A DNA stretch of 64,000 nt from JBBKXR01 sp037969585 (GCA_037969585.1 JBBKXR010000260.1:1-64000), one strand, 5' to 3'. Counted from the first letter of the stretch, positions 1-8,816 are shown. Translations and numbers: made by a program. The notes: generated by a model from the letters alone, not told the origin.

Positions 1-18
1 CCCGTGCACACGCCACCC

Positions 19-54
19 GCATCCGCATCCGCATCCGCATCCGCATCCGCATCC
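19..54. repeat. Hexanucleotide tandem repeat (GCATCC)6
   Basis: Six perfect head-to-tail copies of GCATCC lie about 100 bp upstream of the REP-associated transposase start. The array may extend beyond the window edge in degenerate form, but the first 18 bases do not continue it. Such short tracts can vary in copy number by slippage. Nothing shows a function. Confidence 0.9.
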
Positions 55-156
55 GCCGAATGTCCGCTAGTCTTCCTGCCCCCAAAATTCACAAAATATT
101 TAGATAAGCAGCCTATTTAAATTTGACATGTCTCGGAGTGCGCTGATGTTTGTCGT

Positions 157-1191
157 ATGCATCGACCTCGACTCATTGGGTGGAAGGACTCTAATGTCTA
201 TCATGTCATCAGTCGGACGGCGGGGCAGGACTATCTTTTTGGGCCTGTGGAGCGGGAGGTGTTTGGCAAGATGCTGGTGAAAGTGGGGGCGTTTTGTGGA
301 GTGGAGGTTCTGACATGGTGCTGCCTTTCGAACCATTTTCATCTTTTAGTAAGGATCAATAATAGTGATGCCGATCGTTTACGCATCCGCTTGCGGGGAG
401 ACTCGGCCGCCTTCCTGAAGCATATGGCTATCCTTTACAAGGGGCGGGAGTTGAGGGAATTACGCGATGAAATGGAGCAGTTGCTCGCTGGCGGGCACGA
501 TGTGGCGTTGGCGGAACTTGCTGATCGCTACCTGTCACGGATTGGGGATCTGTCGATTTTTGTTAAGGAACTGAAGCAGCGCTTTTCAATCTGGTATAAT
601 GACCATCATCAGCGCATCGGCACACTTTGGAGTGCTCGTTTTCGCAGTGTGTTGGTGGAGAACTCGCCTCGCGCGGTGCGGACGGTTGCTTGTTATATTG
701 ATTTGAATCCGGTGAGAGCGGGATTGGTCGAGGACCCGAAGGACTATCGTTGGTGCGGTTATGGGCAGGCATTGGGTGGAAATGTGAGAGCGCGTAAGGG
801 GTTACGGGCGGTGATAGATCAACAGGGGCGAGGTGGCGATGCGAAGAAGCCGGTGCTGAGTTGGCGAAATGCAGCGCTAGAATACCGAGTGGTGTTGTTC
901 GGCAAGGCGGTAGCACTGCGGGGAAATAACATTTGCGCGACTCGTAAGGGGGCTTCGGCAGGGGCGGTTGCGGAAGTGCTATTGCGAGAAGGTAAGCTTC
1001 CTTTGCATGAGCTGTTCCGATTGCGGGTGAGGCACCTGACGGCGGGCACCGCGCTGGGATCGGCGGAGTTTCTGCAGAGCTTGATCGAAGAGCGACCGGA
1101 GCAGGTGAGTGCAAAGCGCTCGTCGGCTGCGCGTCCAATTCGCGGCCTCGCGGTCGAGGACCTTCACAGTTTGCGTGATCTGCGCGGCTAA
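157..1191 (+). CDS. REP-associated tyrosine transposase (RAYT, IS200-like Y1 family)
   Basis: This 344-residue protein carries the N-terminal transposase fold typical of RAYTs. The opening YHVISRTAG segment is followed by the HUH metal-binding motif NHFHLLV (His60 and His62). The later blocks WYNDHHQRIGTLW and YIDLNPVRAGL are the conserved helices that normally contain the catalytic tyrosine. Family members nick and join single-stranded DNA at REP palindromes and are usually domesticated single-copy genes. The C-terminal 130 residues are less conserved and basic. I saw no GTAG-marked REP palindrome in the flanks. A perfect 10-bp palindrome GGGCATGCCC lies at 1207-1216, just past the stop. No neighbour shares its function. 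Confidence 0.88.
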   Translation: MHRPRLIGWKDSNVYHVISRTAGQDYLFGPVEREVFGKMLVKVGAFCGVEVLTWCCLSNHFHLLVRINNSDADRLRIRLRGDSAAFLKHMAILYKGRELRELRDEMEQLLAGGHDVALAELADRYLSRIGDLSIFVKELKQRFSIWYNDHHQRIGTLWSARFRSVLVENSPRAVRTVACYIDLNPVRAGLVEDPKDYRWCGYGQALGGNVRARKGLRAVIDQQGRGGDAKKPVLSWRNAALEYRVVLFGKAVALRGNNICATRKGASAGAVAEVLLREGKLPLHELFRLRVRHLTAGTALGSAEFLQSLIEERPEQVSAKRSSAARPIRGLAVEDLHSLRDLRG

Positions 1192-1255
1192 ATATGCGAC
1201 GGCAGGGGGCATGCCCAAGGCGCGTTAGTGCCCCATCTTTGTGGTCGATGATGAA

Positions 1256-2794
1256 CTAGGCGCGAAAGTGACTGGCGTGCATCAGATTTGGTTCGGCAAT
1301 TAGGGGGGCGAAGTGCATGTGGTCGAGTACCTGCGTTCGTAAGTCGATACCGGGCGCGATTTCGATCAGTTGAAGGCCGGTCGGTGTCAGTTGGAAGACA
1401 GCCCGTTCGGTGATGTAGAGAACTTCTTGTCCTCGTTCTAACGCTGACGGTCCGTGGAAGCAGACCTGGCCGATGGTATCGACGAATTTTCGATGCTTGC
1501 CTTCCTGGTCGATTTGCAGATTTCCATCGCTGTCAGTGGAAACGGCGAGGCCGGCGACGGTGAAGGGGCAACAAAAAATGACTCGCTTGGCGCTCTGGGT
1601 GATGTTGACGAAGCCGCCGACGCCGGCAAAGCGTCCGGCAAACTGGCTGACATTGACGCTGCCTTCAGCGTCGATTTCGACAGCACCGAGAATGGCGACG
1701 TCGATGCCGCCGCCATCGTAGAAATCGAACTGTGCGGGTTGGTCGATGATCGCTTCGGGATGATGGGCGCAACCAAAGCTGAGGCCGGATGCGGGCACAC
1801 CACCGATCGGGCCGGCTTCGACGGTGAGGGTAAAATCCTGGAGTCGGCCCTGCTCTGCGGCGACGGCTGCGACGGTCTCGGGAAGACCGATGCCAAGATT
1901 GACGACAGCGCCGGTTGGGATCTCGGTGAGGGCGCGGCGAGCGATGATCTTTCGCTCAGAGAAAGGCGGTGGTTCGAGCTCGGTGGGTTGATCGGCCGCG
2001 GAGCTGGTGACGTAGGCTTGGTTAAAAATCTCTCCAAAGGTCTGGTCATGCTCTCCGGGATTTTCAGCAACGACGACATGATCGATCAGGATTCCGGGAA
2101 CGCTGACGTCTTTCGGATCGTCGATGCGATCGACGAGTCTTTGCACTTGGGCAATGACGATGCCGCCGTGGTTTCGGGCGGCTTGAGCGATCGGCAGGAT
2201 CTCACCGATCAGGCCTTCGTTTTCGACGCTGAGGTTGCCCCGTCGATCGGCGCTGGTGGCACGGATCAGGCCTACGTGGATCGGAAAGGTTTTGTAACGA
2301 AGCCAGGTTTCGCCGTCGAGTTCGAGTCGTTCGATCAGATCTTCAGTGGTGCGCTGGTTGAGCTTGCCGCCGGTGTTGATGGGATCGATGAATGTGCCCA
2401 GACCGACTTTAGTGAATACGCCTGGGCGCTTGGCGGCGATCTCGCGGAACATTACCGAGATGACGCCTTGGGGGATATTGTAGGCTTCAAACGCGTTGTC
2501 CAAGGCCAGTTGGCCTAACTTGGGGGCCAGGTTCCAGTGTCCGCCGACAACGCGGCGCAGCAGGCCGGCGTGGGCGAAATGATTGAGTCCGCGATCGAGT
2601 CGATCGCCTTGGCCTGCGGCGTAAACGAGGTTGAGGTCGCGGGGCTTGTCGTGTTCGAGAAAGCGTTTTTCAATGGCGGCACTGAGCGCCTCGGGGTGAC
2701 CGGCGCCGACAAACCCACCGACGGCGACGGTTGCCCCGTCGGGAATGCAGGCGACGGCTTCGGCGGCGGTAGTGATCTTTGCGGCAGCTCTCAT
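1256..2794 (-). CDS. Acyl-CoA:acetate/propionate CoA-transferase (YdiF-like, fused alpha-beta)
   Basis: This is a single-chain CoA-transferase of about 512 residues, the full length for the YdiF / propionate CoA-transferase family. The alpha-like half opens with IPDGATVAVGGF and continues with YNIPQGV and GTFIDP; the beta-like half follows. The block TVEAGPIGGVP holds the glutamate that forms the glutamyl-CoA thioester in this family, and FDFYDGGG and YITERAVF are further hallmarks. The enzyme moves CoA between short acyl-CoAs and free acids in the cytoplasm. I prefer the ATG at 2794; a GTG at 2809 would overlap the stop of the upstream SDR gene by 8 bp. The pairing suggests short-chain hydroxyacyl or ketoacyl-CoA metabolism, but the exact substrate is unknown. 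Confidence 0.9.
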   Translation of the reverse strand: MRAAAKITTAAEAVACIPDGATVAVGGFVGAGHPEALSAAIEKRFLEHDKPRDLNLVYAAGQGDRLDRGLNHFAHAGLLRRVVGGHWNLAPKLGQLALDNAFEAYNIPQGVISVMFREIAAKRPGVFTKVGLGTFIDPINTGGKLNQRTTEDLIERLELDGETWLRYKTFPIHVGLIRATSADRRGNLSVENEGLIGEILPIAQAARNHGGIVIAQVQRLVDRIDDPKDVSVPGILIDHVVVAENPGEHDQTFGEIFNQAYVTSSAADQPTELEPPPFSERKIIARRALTEIPTGAVVNLGIGLPETVAAVAAEQGRLQDFTLTVEAGPIGGVPASGLSFGCAHHPEAIIDQPAQFDFYDGGGIDVAILGAVEIDAEGSVNVSQFAGRFAGVGGFVNITQSAKRVIFCCPFTVAGLAVSTDSDGNLQIDQEGKHRKFVDTIGQVCFHGPSALERGQEVLYITERAVFQLTPTGLQLIEIAPGIDLRTQVLDHMHFAPLIAEPNLMHASHFRA

Positions 2795-2801
2795 GACAAA
2801 A

Positions 2802-3551
2802 TCAGCCACGCCAGCCGCCGTTGACTTCGATGGTTTGGCCGGTGACGTAGGATGCGAGTGGAGAGCAGAGGAAAAGCGCGACTTCGGCGATTTCGCGGGG
2901 CTCGCCGAAGCGATTGAGCGGAACGTTTTTGAGCATCTCGGTGCGCACTTCGTCGGGGATGGTCGCGGCCATGGCGGTATCGATGACGCCGGGTGCGATG
3001 GCGTTGGCTCGAATGCCGCGTCGTGCAGTTTCGCGGCTGAGCACTCGAGTCATGGATAATACTCCGGCTTTAGCGGCGGCGTAGTTGGCTTGTCCGTAGA
3101 ATCCTTGAAGTGCGGAGATGCTGCCGAGACTGACGATCGCGCCATTGTTGCGCATGATTTCGAGGCCGTACTTGCAGCAGTGGAAAACGCCACTGAGGTT
3201 GACGTCGATGACTTGCTGCCATTCATCGAGTGACATCTTTTCGATGGTTCGGTCGCGGATGATGGCGGCGTTATTGATGAGAAAATCGATGCCGTCTGCC
3301 TTGCTGGCGATGTCACTCATCATCCACTGCACGGCTTCAGCGTCGGCTACGTCGGCGGCGACGGCGTGAGCTCGTTGACCGAGTTCGGCGACGAGCTTGT
3401 CGGCATCTGCGGCAGTGTCGCCGAGTCCGGGATGGTTGATAAAAACTTCGGCGCCAGCGCCGTGAAAGGTGCGTGCGGTTTGCGCGCCGATACCGCTCGA
3501 TGCGCCGGTGATGAGAACGGTTTTTCCTGAAAGATCGATGAGGTGACTCAT
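2802..3551 (-). CDS. Short-chain dehydrogenase/reductase (FabG/PhaB-like)
   Basis: This 249-residue classical SDR has the cofactor-binding TGASSGIG motif near residue 14, the NNAA motif, a catalytic serine in SLGSIS, and the YAAAK catalytic Tyr-Lys pair. The C terminus ends in GQTIEVNGGW, the usual FabG-type ending. The open frame extends upstream into the next gene, but the ATG at 3551 starts exactly where family members start (MSHLIDLSGKTVLITG). It probably reduces a 3-ketoacyl thioester or oxidises a hydroxyacid in the cytoplasm. It sits directly before the CoA-transferase and is probably co-transcribed with it, so a shared role in hydroxybutyrate or ketoacid metabolism is plausible but inferred. 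Confidence 0.9.
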   Translation of the reverse strand: MSHLIDLSGKTVLITGASSGIGAQTARTFHGAGAEVFINHPGLGDTAADADKLVAELGQRAHAVAADVADAEAVQWMMSDIASKADGIDFLINNAAIIRDRTIEKMSLDEWQQVIDVNLSGVFHCCKYGLEIMRNNGAIVSLGSISALQGFYGQANYAAAKAGVLSMTRVLSRETARRGIRANAIAPGVIDTAMAATIPDEVRTEMLKNVPLNRFGEPREIAEVALFLCSPLASYVTGQTIEVNGGWRG

Positions 3552-3630
3552 GGCGGGAGGTTGGCCGAGATCGCCCCCGAAGGAAACTACGAACTGCGCG
3601 CGATGGCCGCGAAACGGGTGCGCGTTTGCG

Positions 3631-4155
3631 TCACACCACGGGATCCGGGCAATATTCTCGGCGACCGCATTTGATGCAGAAGTCACCGATCCAAAGTTGG
3701 TCGAGGAACTCCATGGCGCGGTCAATGACGGCGGGATCGCGGCTGATGAAGCCGGATTCGAAGTTGCGGCGCAGGGGTGACTTGGCACCCATACCGGCAC
3801 CGGTAAGATTGGCGGAACCGATGAAGGCGACCTTGCCATCGATGACGATGGTTTTCATGTGCATACGCGGGCAGAGCAGCCGATCGAAGCGTTGCGACTC
3901 GACCAGTTCGGGAAAGCGATCGAAGTCCTTGCGAAACCTTGGCCCGGGTTCTTTAGCGTGGATGAGCCGAACTTCGACGCCTTCGCGAACCAACTCGGCG
4001 AGGACTTGGAGGAAGGGCACGAAGCGCTTTTTGCCGCGGTCAACGTGCAGGTCCTTGATGTCGGCGGTGGCGATCCAGATCCACGACTTCGCCGCCGGCA
4101 ATTCGGTCTGAATGACCCGATGGTAGATTTCCTCGTTGAGGATGAATTCGTTCAT
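3631..4155 (-). CDS. Phospholipase D-like protein with a single HKD motif
   Basis: This 174-residue protein contains one complete HKD motif, HMKTIVIDGKVAFIGSAN, matching HxKx4Dx6GSxN of the PLD superfamily. Such one-motif proteins usually dimerise to build the active site, as the Nuc-type nucleases do, so it could be a nuclease or a phosphodiesterase. A C-terminal CIKCGRREYC cluster could bind a metal. The ATG at 4155 is preferred; a longer form would begin with TTG at 4197. It lies 79 bp upstream of the SDR gene on the same strand with no obvious functional link. Substrate unknown. Confidence 0.8.
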   Translation of the reverse strand: MNEFILNEEIYHRVIQTELPAAKSWIWIATADIKDLHVDRGKKRFVPFLQVLAELVREGVEVRLIHAKEPGPRFRKDFDRFPELVESQRFDRLLCPRMHMKTIVIDGKVAFIGSANLTGAGMGAKSPLRRNFESGFISRDPAVIDRAMEFLDQLWIGDFCIKCGRREYCPDPVV

Positions 4156-4466
4156 GGCGAGGGCGCGACTCCCCGACCAGACAAAATTTCTGGACAAGGC
4201 GAGGACGCCCAGTACCTTACGTCATTCTTAACAGGGATGAGACCTTTTTCCAATAGCAACCGTTCGCTACTGCGGCTCGCGCTCCTCGCGCCAGGGCTTT
4301 AGTCCGCCGTTGTCTCTCCCTCTCCCAGTTTTTGTTTTGCGCCTGAATAAGGCCTGCTCCGCTCAGCGGGCAAAATCGGTCCTTCCGGAGGAAATTGGAT
4401 TCGAGGTAGAGGCATTGCCTTCCCTGCCACTCTGTCCTTTGTTATCCCACCGTCTACCGATTTTCT
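4156..4466. other. Divergent intergenic region between PLD-like gene and leuA
   Basis: This 311-bp stretch separates the minus-strand PLD-like gene from plus-strand leuA and must hold promoters in both directions. I see no convincing coding frame, leucine-rich leader peptide or terminator-type hairpin. No Shine-Dalgarno sequence stands directly before the leuA ATG. Confidence 0.5.
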
Positions 4467-6188
4467 ATGAAACCAGAATCCATCCGAAAATACCGGCCCT
4501 TTCCCAAGGTCGATCTGCCTGATCGAACTTGGCCGGATAAGTCAATCGAAGCTGCGCCGATCTGGTGCAGCGTCGACCTACGCGATGGCAATCAGGCGCT
4601 ACCGGTGCCGATGAGTGTCGACGAGAAGGTCGAAATGTTCGCGCTGTTGACGTCGATCGGCTTCAAGCAAATCGAGGTCGGCTTTCCTTCGGCATCGGAC
4701 ACGGAATTTCGTTTTCTGCGCCGATTGATCGAAGAGGATCGCATTCCCGAAGATGTGACGGTGCAGGTGCTGGTGCAAGCGCGCGAGCACTTGATTCGGC
4801 GCACTTTTGAAAGCTTGCAGGGCGCTCGACGGGCGGTGGTACATCTTTACAATTCGACGTCGCCGCTGCAACGGAGGGTGACGTTTGGGGATGCCAGTCG
4901 TGACGACATTCGCGAGATCGCGGTGAACGGTGCGAAGCTGATCCAGGAGTTGCGATCGACCTTGGCGGACACGGAATTGACCCTGCAGTATTCCCCGGAA
5001 AGTTTCAGCGACACGGAGCTCGATTTTTCGATTGAGGTTTGCGAGGCAGTCATGGAGGTCTGGCAGCCGACGCCGGATAATCGGATCATTTTGAATCTGC
5101 CGGCGACGGTTGAGTGGGCGACGCCAAATGTGCACGCCGATCAGATCGAGTGGTTCTGTCGCAAGGTGAAAAATCGCGAATCGGTGATCATCAGTCTGCA
5201 CACGCATAACGATCGTGGCACGGGTACGGCGGCGACCGAACTCGGCTTGTTAGCCGGTGCGGATCGCGTCGAAGGCACTTTGTTCGGCAATGGTGAACGC
5301 ACCGGCAATCTCGACATCGTCACGGTTGCGTTGAACATGAACAGTCACGGTATCGAGACCGGCTTGGATTTTTCCGATCTGACACACATCCGCGAAATCT
5401 ACGAACGCACCACTCGGATGACGGTTCCGGAGCGTTTGCCGTATGCGGGTGAGTTGGTTTTTACAGCCTTTTCGGGCAGTCATCAGGACGCGATCAAGAA
5501 AGGCTTCGACCGTCGTCGCGGCGATGTCGAATTAGCTGCGACGGATGGCGAGGTGCCGGAGTCGATTGCCTGGGGTGTGCCTTACTTGACCATCGATCCG
5601 GAAGATCTCGGGCGCAGTTATGAGGCGATCATTCGTATCAACAGTCAGAGTGGTAAAGGCGGGGTTGCCTACATTCTCGATCGCGAGCACGGCTTCGAGT
5701 TGCCAAAAACGATGCATGCTCAGGTTGGCGGACGCATTTACAACATGGCCGATAAGCTCGGTCGCGAGTTGGAGGCCGATGAAATTCGTGATGCGTTCTT
5801 TGAACAGTTTGTGAATGTGTCTACACCGCTTGCTTTGGTTGAGTATGAACTCGATCACCGGGCTGGCGGTGACGGGCAGGTCCGCTGCAAAGCGCGGGTG
5901 ACCGACGGTGCTTCCGATGAGTCTGGCGAGATCGAGATCGAGGCGCTCGGCAATGGTCCGATCAACGCTTTCGTGCTGGCTTTGGAGCAGGCGGGACTGA
6001 AGGACTTCACGGTCACCGACTACCGTTCGCACGCGGTACGTGGCGGCTCGGATGCTGACTCGGCAGCCTATGTTCAGGTGCGTGGTCTGGACAAAGACGG
6101 GCCCTTGGTCTGGGGCTGCGGGGTCGATCCGTCGATCGAAATGGCGGGTCTCAAGGCTTTAGTCAGCGCCTGCAATCTGCTCGGCTGA
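4467..6188 (+). CDS. leuA: 2-isopropylmalate synthase (type 2 LeuA)
   Basis: This 573-residue enzyme condenses acetyl-CoA with 2-ketoisovalerate, the first committed step of leucine synthesis, in the cytoplasm. The N-terminal TIM barrel carries DLRDGNQ (Arg39, Asp40) and the metal-binding HTHND near residue 245, followed by GNGERTGN. The C-terminal part after about residue 440 is the LeuA regulatory dimer domain that normally mediates leucine feedback. The opening (PFPKVDLPDRTWP) and overall length match the actinobacterial-style long subfamily rather than the E. coli-type enzyme. No other leu genes are adjacent. Its stop lies 12 bp from the end of a convergent small gene. Confidence 0.97.
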   Translation: MKPESIRKYRPFPKVDLPDRTWPDKSIEAAPIWCSVDLRDGNQALPVPMSVDEKVEMFALLTSIGFKQIEVGFPSASDTEFRFLRRLIEEDRIPEDVTVQVLVQAREHLIRRTFESLQGARRAVVHLYNSTSPLQRRVTFGDASRDDIREIAVNGAKLIQELRSTLADTELTLQYSPESFSDTELDFSIEVCEAVMEVWQPTPDNRIILNLPATVEWATPNVHADQIEWFCRKVKNRESVIISLHTHNDRGTGTAATELGLLAGADRVEGTLFGNGERTGNLDIVTVALNMNSHGIETGLDFSDLTHIREIYERTTRMTVPERLPYAGELVFTAFSGSHQDAIKKGFDRRRGDVELAATDGEVPESIAWGVPYLTIDPEDLGRSYEAIIRINSQSGKGGVAYILDREHGFELPKTMHAQVGGRIYNMADKLGRELEADEIRDAFFEQFVNVSTPLALVEYELDHRAGGDGQVRCKARVTDGASDESGEIEIEALGNGPINAFVLALEQAGLKDFTVTDYRSHAVRGGSDADSAAYVQVRGLDKDGPLVWGCGVDPSIEMAGLKALVSACNLLG

Positions 6189-6200
6189 TCAGTTGAGCGA

Positions 6201-6497
6201 TCAATTCGTTCCGGCTTCGGCGTCAGTCGCATCTTTGGCGGCGTCGAAGCCGTATTGGTCGAGCATGGCGATGAGTGTAGCGCTGAGATCAGGCGAAGGC
6301 AGAGTCTCGGCGTTAGTCATCGTGCAACAGTGCACGTAACCGAGCATGGCATCGATGGGGCGAATGGCGATATCGTGCTGAGCCAGCCAGCGGTCGAATG
6401 CTTCAAGCGCGCTTTGCCAATCCTCCAGCGAGTAGTCGGATTCGTCGACGTTGTCGTAGAGCGTCTCACGTTGGTCGTCGGTCAGGGAGAGTGCCAT
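6201..6497 (-). CDS. Small acidic protein of unknown function
   Basis: This 98-residue, strongly acidic protein (MALSLTDDQRETLYD...) has no family I recognise. It has no signal peptide or membrane segment, so it is probably cytosolic. It lies convergent to leuA and downstream of the outer-membrane barrel gene, but a strong terminator between them suggests separate transcription. The start is a clear ATG. Codon usage resembles its neighbours. It is supported as coding mainly by length, composition and position. Confidence 0.6.
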   Translation of the reverse strand: MALSLTDDQRETLYDNVDESDYSLEDWQSALEAFDRWLAQHDIAIRPIDAMLGYVHCCTMTNAETLPSPDLSATLIAMLDQYGFDAAKDATDAEAGTN

Positions 6498-6537
6498 ATC
6501 GCTTCATTGTCGCTGATTGTCGGCTTGCGAAAAGCCG

Positions 6538-6574
6538 AAAAAAAACCGCCGCAGCGTTTCGGCTGCGGCGGTTT
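6538..6574 (-). terminator. Rho-independent terminator of the outer-membrane barrel gene
   Basis: On the minus strand a 13-bp perfect stem (AAACCGCCGCAGC paired with GCTGCGGCGGTTT, 6-nt loop) runs directly into a run of eight T residues at 6545-6538. It lies about 50 bp past the stop of the barrel gene and is the cleanest terminator in the window. Confidence 0.93.
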
Positions 6575-6626
6575 CTGACTGCCGATCGTTGACCGAACGG
6601 CGAGAATTGTGATGGGTGATCTTCGA

Positions 6627-7235
6627 TTAGAATACGAAACGAACACCAGCGCGGACCGTCGAGAAGTCGACTTCGTCGAGATCGGTCCAAGTGTAGCGAC
6701 CGTCGACAAACACGCCCATGTTTTTTGTGCAGCGGTATTCGATACCGGCACCGGCGTGGATTTCGATCAGCACGTCATCACCGGCACGAGCGTCGTCGCC
6801 GTCGAAGAAGCGGTCGAATGCGTCGGAGAAGTCATCATAGTCGAGGTCTTCGGCGTTGTAGATGATACCGCCACCAGCGTAAGCGTAGGGGGCAAAGCCG
6901 GTTTCACCGATAGGGAAACGGAAGATCGCATTGACCGCAGCCGTTCCAGCGATGTCGCCAGGGGTGTCATAGAACTGACCTTCTGCACCGACACCGAAAT
7001 GACGGGTGAAAAAGTAGTTCACACCGCCGCCGCCGCCCCAGTCGTCAGGTCCCATGGGATCCGCGAAGGAATGGGTGCCGTAGAGGTCGAACTGGAACTC
7101 TTTAGCGTTGTAAAGGCTGGCCGGAGGTAGCAGGGCGCAAGTGGGATTCTTGGAAACCGGAGCTTTGCCGTCACCCGCGAGAACGGGGGCAGCCAAGCCA
7201 ACGGCGAGAATGGTGGATAGCAGGATTTTCTTCAT
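6627..7235 (-). CDS. Outer-membrane beta-barrel protein (OmpA/opacity-like barrel)
   Basis: This 202-residue protein begins with a clear signal peptide (MKKILLSTILAVGLAAPVLA). It then shows alternating amphipathic strands rich in Gly and aromatics (GVNYFFTRHFGVG, FAPYAYAGGGIIY, VFVDGRYTWT) and ends in a C-terminal phenylalanine (RAGVRFVF), the usual BAM recognition signature. Size and pattern fit an eight-stranded barrel with an acidic loop (DLDYDDFSDAFDRFFDG). There is no OmpA peptidoglycan-binding domain. It probably serves a structural or adhesive role in the outer membrane. It is transcribed alone, with a candidate promoter about 190 bp upstream and a strong terminator. Confidence 0.85.
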   Translation of the reverse strand: MKKILLSTILAVGLAAPVLAGDGKAPVSKNPTCALLPPASLYNAKEFQFDLYGTHSFADPMGPDDWGGGGGVNYFFTRHFGVGAEGQFYDTPGDIAGTAAVNAIFRFPIGETGFAPYAYAGGGIIYNAEDLDYDDFSDAFDRFFDGDDARAGDDVLIEIHAGAGIEYRCTKNMGVFVDGRYTWTDLDEVDFSTVRAGVRFVF

Positions 7236-7419
7236 AGTTGATCGCGATGTTTAGTTTAGCAGGTCGTTGAGACGCTGAGTCCTTCTTGGGATTACAGCTC
7301 TCGGCGACCTGCGCTGGCCTTCAAAAATGGAAAGCACGAGCGCAGCATAAATCTCCTCAAACTGCGGATGAAGCAACGATGGGCAAATAAAGACAACTTA
7401 GCAAGTGATTTTTCTAGTA

Positions 7420-7449
7420 ATTTTACTTAGCTTGATTTTACTGTTTCAA
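7420..7449 (-). promoter_or_regulatory. Candidate sigma-70-like promoter for the barrel gene
   Basis: In the AT-rich 7236-7503 intergenic stretch, the minus strand reads TTGAAA, 18 bp, TAAAAT, close to the -35/-10 consensus. This would give a 5' leader of about 175 nt before the ATG at 7235. Local AT content is far above the surrounding genes. This is a pattern match only. Confidence 0.3.
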
Positions 7450-7503
7450 TGGCGATAAATAGTAAAATTTGAACTGGTTGGCTGACGCCGTTGGAGAACT
7501 CTG

Positions 7504-8310
7504 TCATCCGTCCGAACGGACCTGAAATTCCTGACCGGTGAGCCATCTGACTAACATATTGTCATCGAGCACCTTGCCGACCACGCGATAGTTGGAATCG
7601 GCGAGGGGATTCTTCGAATCGCAAAGCTCTGCGACGACTGCTCGATGGGGAGCGTAATAGGAGGAATGCACGAAGCCGAGATGTTTGCCGTCGTTGATAA
7701 TGAAGCCGACGTGAGTATCAAGGCCGACGATGTAAAGCCCGCTGCCGGATTTGCGGATGCCGGCCATGATTTCTGCGATCGGTTTGCCGGCCGAGATCGA
7801 TATGGATTCACGTCCGGTCAGACTCTTGATGATTGTCTGTGAGGGTTGTTGCGCAAGCTTGATGCGTGGCAAAACGAATCCTGCGTCGCGCAGCGTTGTG
7901 GTCACGAAGTAGCCGCAGGCGATCTTGTCCTCGCCGGGTGTTTGCGATACGCCGTTGAAATCCCAAGGCGTGCCATACCACGCCGGGAAAATATCTCCAA
8001 TGAGAGCCGTGAGAAGACAGCTCCGGGCAGTCGCGATGGTTGCTTGTTGTGCCGTCGTGTTACCGGTGGCGTCTGCGATCTGGTAGCGTCGTTCGAGTTC
8101 GACGCGGCGCAGCTCGATTTTTTCCAGGGCCGATCGGTAGTTCGATCGCGCCGCTGAAGTTGCCTCGGCTTCGGCGGTTTGGCCGCCTGAAAAGATGATG
8201 GCGGGCAGAGCTGGCGTATCAGCGGAGCAGCCGGTGGCGGAGAGTGCCAGCGCAACTAAACTGGGAGCGATGAAAGCGAGGCGGGGCGGAAGTGTGGCAA
8301 TCGGCGACAT
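7504..8310 (-). CDS. Putative lipoprotein with NlpC/P60-like cysteine hydrolase features
   Basis: This 268-residue protein has an N-terminal hydrophobic signal with a near-canonical lipobox (LSATGC), so it is probably anchored in an envelope membrane. A charged helical segment (residues 50-90) is followed by a region where a cysteine in ACGYFVTTTLRDAG, a histidine in THVGFI and nearby polar residues are arranged as in papain-like NlpC/P60 peptidases. That family cuts peptidoglycan peptides, but the match is by eye and weak. It is followed on the same strand by the barrel gene. The start is an ATG. Function is uncertain; a papain-like amidase or an inactive relative are both possible. Confidence 0.6.
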   Translation of the reverse strand: MSPIATLPPRLAFIAPSLVALALSATGCSADTPALPAIIFSGGQTAEAEATSAARSNYRSALEKIELRRVELERRYQIADATGNTTAQQATIATARSCLLTALIGDIFPAWYGTPWDFNGVSQTPGEDKIACGYFVTTTLRDAGFVLPRIKLAQQPSQTIIKSLTGRESISISAGKPIAEIMAGIRKSGSGLYIVGLDTHVGFIINDGKHLGFVHSSYYAPHRAVVAELCDSKNPLADSNYRVVGKVLDDNMLVRWLTGQEFQVRSDG

Positions 8311-8363
8311 GCCGACGATTACGCTTCGGCGGTCGCGATTCTTTCACTGCACTTCGCTTCAAC

Positions 8364-8816
8364 TCAAGACGCGGCGCGCAGCCGGTTCAGCTGAACCTTC
8401 GCCGCACCCTTGATGCGCGTCAGAACGTAATAGACCGTCTGGCTACGGAGACGCACTAACTCAGCGCCGACGATGCGCGGCACGAAATCGGCGGGGACTT
8501 GGAGGATTTCCTCGAGCGTCGCACCTTCCAGACCACGACACAGGATCGAGGTCATGGCGCGGGTCAGGGTCTGCACCTTGGCGCCGAGCTCAACTTTATA
8601 GGAGGCGCGGCCCTGATCGTCGACATTGAGAAAAATGCCGACGGTATCGGTGCATTCCTCGTCTTTGCGGATGTCCTCAAGATCAAAGGTCTCGCCTTCG
8701 GTTGGCTCGTACTGGGCGGCGCTCTCCGCGTAGGAGATCAGTACTTCGCGCTTCTCCGGATCCGGCAAATGCTCGGACAACTCGATGATTTCCTGAAGCG
8801 GAGCGGGGTAAGACAT
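8364..8816 (-). CDS. sufE: SufE-family Fe-S cluster sulfur acceptor
   Basis: This 150-residue protein matches SufE in length and layout. An N-terminal helix (LQEIIELSEHLPDPEKREVLI) precedes the sulfur-accepting cysteine in DEECTDTV (Cys55), a beta-rich core, and the late motif GLEGATLEEIL. SufE takes persulfide sulfur from the SufS cysteine desulfurase and passes it to the SufBCD scaffold in the cytoplasm. The ATG at 8816 gives the usual family start; a longer frame adds 20 unlikely residues. No SufS or SufBCD gene is in the window. It lies 90 bp after a rhodanese on the same strand, so the pair may form a small sulfur-handling operon. Confidence 0.88.
   Translation of the reverse strand: MSYPAPLQEIIELSEHLPDPEKREVLISYAESAAQYEPTEGETFDLEDIRKDEECTDTVGIFLNVDDQGRASYKVELGAKVQTLTRAMTSILCRGLEGATLEEILQVPADFVPRIVGAELVRLRSQTVYYVLTRIKGAAKVQLNRLRAAS

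Noticed and set aside
1454..2518. 354-codon plus-strand frame opposite the CoA-transferase gene
   Set aside because: Antisense shadow. Its composition is acidic and repetitive without motifs, whereas the minus-strand protein matches a full-length enzyme family.
7504..8310. Firm assignment of the lipoprotein as an NlpC/P60 peptidase
   Set aside because: Only a Cys and a His region fit by eye, and the spacing of a third residue is unclear, so the function was left tentative.
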